From the NCBI GenBank assembly GCA_964542875.1, contig CAZIWA010000122.1:1-16378 (forward strand): 16,378 bases of DNA, written 5' to 3'. Numbering within the stretch: position 1 is the stretch's first letter; each line of letters opens with the position of its first letter. The notes beneath the pieces are model-generated. The model was not told where the DNA came from and did no database searches. It saw only the letters and a list, made by a program, of their open reading frames with translations. The DNA comes from CAZGOM01 sp964542875. GTDB taxonomy: Bacteria; Planctomycetota; Phycisphaerae; Phycisphaerales; Phycisphaeraceae. The position numbers were made by a program, and so were the translations under genes. Of the stretch, positions 14,735 through 16,378 are shown piece after piece.

Positions 14735-15922
14735 TCAGACAAGGCCGTGATTTTTCTGGATCAAATCAATGCGCTGCTGCACGCACAAGGCTGTGCGCAG
14801 GGGGTCTGGAGGGGTGTTGAGGGTGTAGTCGACAAGGGCATCGATGGTGGAGGTGGCGACGTGCAGGCGGGTGTCTGAGGAGCCGTAGTAAAGGAAGAGT
14901 TCGCCGTTTGGCTTGACGACTACGCCGTTTGAAAAGAGGACGTCGGAGACATCGCCGATGCGCTCGGGGCCTTCGGGGGCCAGGAGATAGCCGCCTGGGC
15001 GGGCGATGACTTTCCAGGGTTCGTTCAGATCGCAGAGGAAGGCGTAGAGGACGTAGCGCAGGCCTGCGGCGTTTTCGCGGACGGCATGGGCGATGTGGAG
15101 CCAGCCCGCCTTGGTTTTGATGGGGGTGGCGCCGGGGCCGACCTTGGCTTCCTTGATGGTGTGGTAGACGCGCTCTTCCATCACGGTTTCCTGAGTGATG
15201 ACGGCGCGCTCCATGGTGTCTGCCAGTCCCCAGCCGATGCCGCCTTTGCCGCCGGCACTGACGAAGTGGTCCATGGGGCGGGTGTAGAGCAGGTATTTGC
15301 CCTGGACGAATTCGGGGTGAAGGACAACGTTGCGCTGCTGTGGGGAGGGGGTAACCAGATCAGGCAGACGGTCCCAGTTGGTGAAGTCTTTGGTGCGGAC
15401 GATGCCGCAGGAGGCGATGGCTGCGGAGGTGTCGGCTTCGCCTTTGGAGGTGTCTTTCTTTTCGACGCAGAAGGTGCCGTAGATCCAGCCGTCCTGGTGA
15501 CGGGTGAGGCGCATGTCGTACCAGTTGGTTTCGTTATCGTCGTTCTCTGCGAACACCACGGGCTTGTCGTGGAACTTGAATTGGTCGATGCCGGTGGCGG
15601 ACTCTGCGAGGGCGAAGAAGGATTTGCGGTCATAGCCTTCGACGCGGTTGACGAGGAGGATGCGGCCTTGGTGCTCAATGGCGCCGGAATTGAAAATGGC
15701 GTTGATGCCCAGGCGTTCCATGAGGAAGGGGTTGCGCGTGGGGTCAAAGTCGATGCGCCAGTTTAGGGGGATGTGTTGCCCGGTGAGGACGGGGTGGCGA
15801 TAGCGATTGAGGACGCCATTGTCCCAGTCGGTGTCGATCTGGTTCAGGCGGCCGGTGAGCGCGGCGTGTTGAGCGTGGAGGCGTGCGCGGCGTGCGGCGA
15901 ATGATTCGGATCCGATTTTCAT
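14735..15922 (-). CDS. mgp: GH130 phosphorylase, probable 4-O-beta-D-mannosyl-D-glucose phosphorylase
   Basis: A 395-residue cytoplasmic enzyme that, in its family, uses phosphate to split beta-1,4-mannosyl-glucose into mannose 1-phosphate and glucose, a step of beta-mannan catabolism. Several stretches match what I remember of the Bacteroides fragilis enzyme: NPFLMERLGINA (64-75), VEGYDRKSFFALAES (94-108), TNWYDMRLT (132-140) containing the general-acid aspartate as Asp136, RLPDL (185-189), QQRNVVLHPEF (195-205) and YTRP (213-216). Length is normal for the phosphorylase and there is no signal peptide. The start at 15922 has only a weak GAG upstream, but the N-terminus aligns with the family. 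No epimerase, mannanase or transporter is nearby, so disaccharide supply must be encoded elsewhere. Other GH130 specificities, such as mannooligosaccharides, are possible but less well matched. Confidence 0.85.
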   Translation of the reverse strand: MKIGSESFAARRARLHAQHAALTGRLNQIDTDWDNGVLNRYRHPVLTGQHIPLNWRIDFDPTRNPFLMERLGINAIFNSGAIEHQGRILLVNRVEGYDRKSFFALAESATGIDQFKFHDKPVVFAENDDNETNWYDMRLTRHQDGWIYGTFCVEKKDTSKGEADTSAAIASCGIVRTKDFTNWDRLPDLVTPSPQQRNVVLHPEFVQGKYLLYTRPMDHFVSAGGKGGIGWGLADTMERAVITQETVMEERVYHTIKEAKVGPGATPIKTKAGWLHIAHAVRENAAGLRYVLYAFLCDLNEPWKVIARPGGYLLAPEGPERIGDVSDVLFSNGVVVKPNGELFLYYGSSDTRLHVATSTIDALVDYTLNTPPDPLRTALCVQQRIDLIQKNHGLV

Positions 15923-16082
15923 GTTTAGGCTCGTGTGGAGTGCCGATGTTAGGTCGAGATATCTTAGGCCCGGGATTGGTGAAAGTTTAACCTAAAGAGA
16001 GGGTGGGGCAGAAGGCCAAGGTGCGCCATGCGAAATTGGCGAAGGGGGTTTAAAATAGCGCTATTGCCCAGGCGGTGTGCCT

Positions 16083-16205
16083 ATAAAGCCGAGAAAAAGG
16101 ATTTGTGGGTCGTTTGGCAGCTGATGGGGGAATTGAAATTCGGCCGTAATACGGGAAGTCGGAATACGACGAGGATGTCTAATCCGACTTACCTCAGAGT
16201 TTATG
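16083..16205 (+). repeat. Dispersed intergenic element, copy 2
   Basis: Second copy of the element at 7711-7827, same orientation. Shared blocks include ATAAAGC, GAGAAAA, GTTTGGCAG, a GGAATTGAAATTCGG-like stretch and GAGTTTA. GTCGGA (16158-16163) pairs with TCCGAC (16183-16188) around a 19-base loop, the same loop length as copy 1 with one more base pair. It ends about 30 bases before the terminator of tRNA-Lys, which is read toward it. Weaker similarity may continue to about 16229. Confidence 0.7.
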
Positions 16206-16233
16206 GGCAAGCTGCTACAAGCAGAGGGCAATG

Positions 16234-16266
16234 CAAACAAAAACACCGGCCTTGTGAGCCGGTGTT
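16234..16266 (-). terminator. Rho-independent terminator of tRNA-Lys
   Basis: On the minus strand, AACACCGGC (16266-16258) pairs with GCCGGTGTT (16250-16242) around a seven-base loop and is followed by TTTGTTTG. It lies just beyond the 3' end of the tRNA, as expected for a single tRNA transcript. Confidence 0.85.
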
Positions 16267-16275
16267 AGTTTAAAT

Positions 16276-16347
16276 GCCCCGCGATGGACTCGAACCATCA
16301 ACAAACTGATTAAGAGTCAGTTGCTCTACCAATTGAGCTAGCGAGGC
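16276..16347 (-). tRNA. tRNA-Lys (anticodon CTT)
   Basis: A 72-base cloverleaf. The acceptor stem is GCCTCGC with GCGGGGC, with one G-U pair. The D arm is GCTC/GAGC, the anticodon arm ACTGA-CTCTTAA-TCAGT, and the T arm GATGG-TTCGAGT-CCATC with the universal TTCGA. The anticodon CTT is at 16314-16312 and reads AAG. The discriminator base is A (16275); CCA is not encoded and would be added after transcription. Confidence 0.96.
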
Positions 16348-16368
16348 GTTTGGGTTTTCGGAGAGGAA

Positions 16369-16374
16369 AGTATA
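16369..16374 (-). promoter_or_regulatory. Probable -10 box of tRNA-Lys
   Basis: TATACT on the minus strand matches five of six consensus bases and would give a start near 16362, about 15 bases before the mature 5' end. The -35 box lies beyond the window. Confidence 0.5.
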
Positions 16375-16378
16375 CGGT

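Larger units (their letters stand above)
15923..16275. other. 353-base gap between the GH130 gene and tRNA-Lys
   Basis: Contains a perfect 12-base palindrome AATAGCGCTATT (16054-16065), copy 2 of the dispersed element (16083-16205) and the tRNA terminator (16234-16266). The GH130 promoter should lie here on the minus strand, but I found no convincing pair of boxes. Confidence 0.5.

Noticed and set aside
16028..16273. 81-codon frame over element copy 2 as a gene
   Set aside because: No ribosome site, it runs through the tRNA terminator, and the matching frame in copy 1 is broken.

Overview
The window looks like chromosomal DNA of a GC-rich planctomycete, perhaps of the Phycisphaerae. The best lineage marker is a pseudopilin-type protein (9405-10211) with the G|FTLIELLVV prepilin N-terminus and a C-terminal H-X9-DG motif, a combination typical of Planctomycetes and related phyla. 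A GH130 mannosyl-glucose phosphorylase, a Gfo/Idh/MocA oxidoreductase and a tRNA gene without encoded CCA fit this, but the assignment is an inference from families, not a database match.

Layout. (1) 1-2893, minus strand: pilB followed by pilT, the extension and retraction ATPases of type IV pili; pilT runs off the left edge. (2) 2894-3356: a 463-base gap between divergent genes. (3) 3357-4955: a SAM-dependent methyltransferase with a methyltransferase regulatory domain, closed by a strong intrinsic terminator. (4) 5167-7697: a two-gene operon for phosphonate-type uptake, with a binding protein and then one polypeptide that fuses the ABC ATPase (PhnC-like) to the permease (PhnE-like). A perfect inverted repeat overlaps its promoter. 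(5) 7836-9122, minus: a C45-like Ntn amidohydrolase. (6) 9405-10211: the H-X9-DG pseudopilin, with a good sigma70 promoter and a LacI-type operator at its expected start point. (7) 10294-12717, minus: an unusual fusion of a TIM-barrel amidohydrolase to a glutamate-1-semialdehyde-aminomutase-like PLP enzyme. (8) 12963-13430: a small membrane-anchored protein with a His/Asp/Gly/Ser low-complexity tail. (9) 13530-15922, minus: GH130 phosphorylase followed by a Gfo/Idh/MocA oxidoreductase, probably a small sugar-catabolic operon. (10) 16276-16347, minus: tRNA-Lys(CTT) with its own terminator.

Most gene groups look independent: several convergent or divergent pairs, each with its own candidate promoter. 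Two nearly identical hairpins sit exactly between convergent gene pairs (10234-10263 and 13455-13485). A separate, unrecognised element of about 120 bases occurs twice in intergenic DNA (7711-7827 and 16083-16205), about three quarters identical, with a conserved stem and equal 19-base loops. This element and the amidohydrolase-aminotransferase fusion are the most novel-looking items here. No phage, insertion sequence, CRISPR array or defence system was seen.
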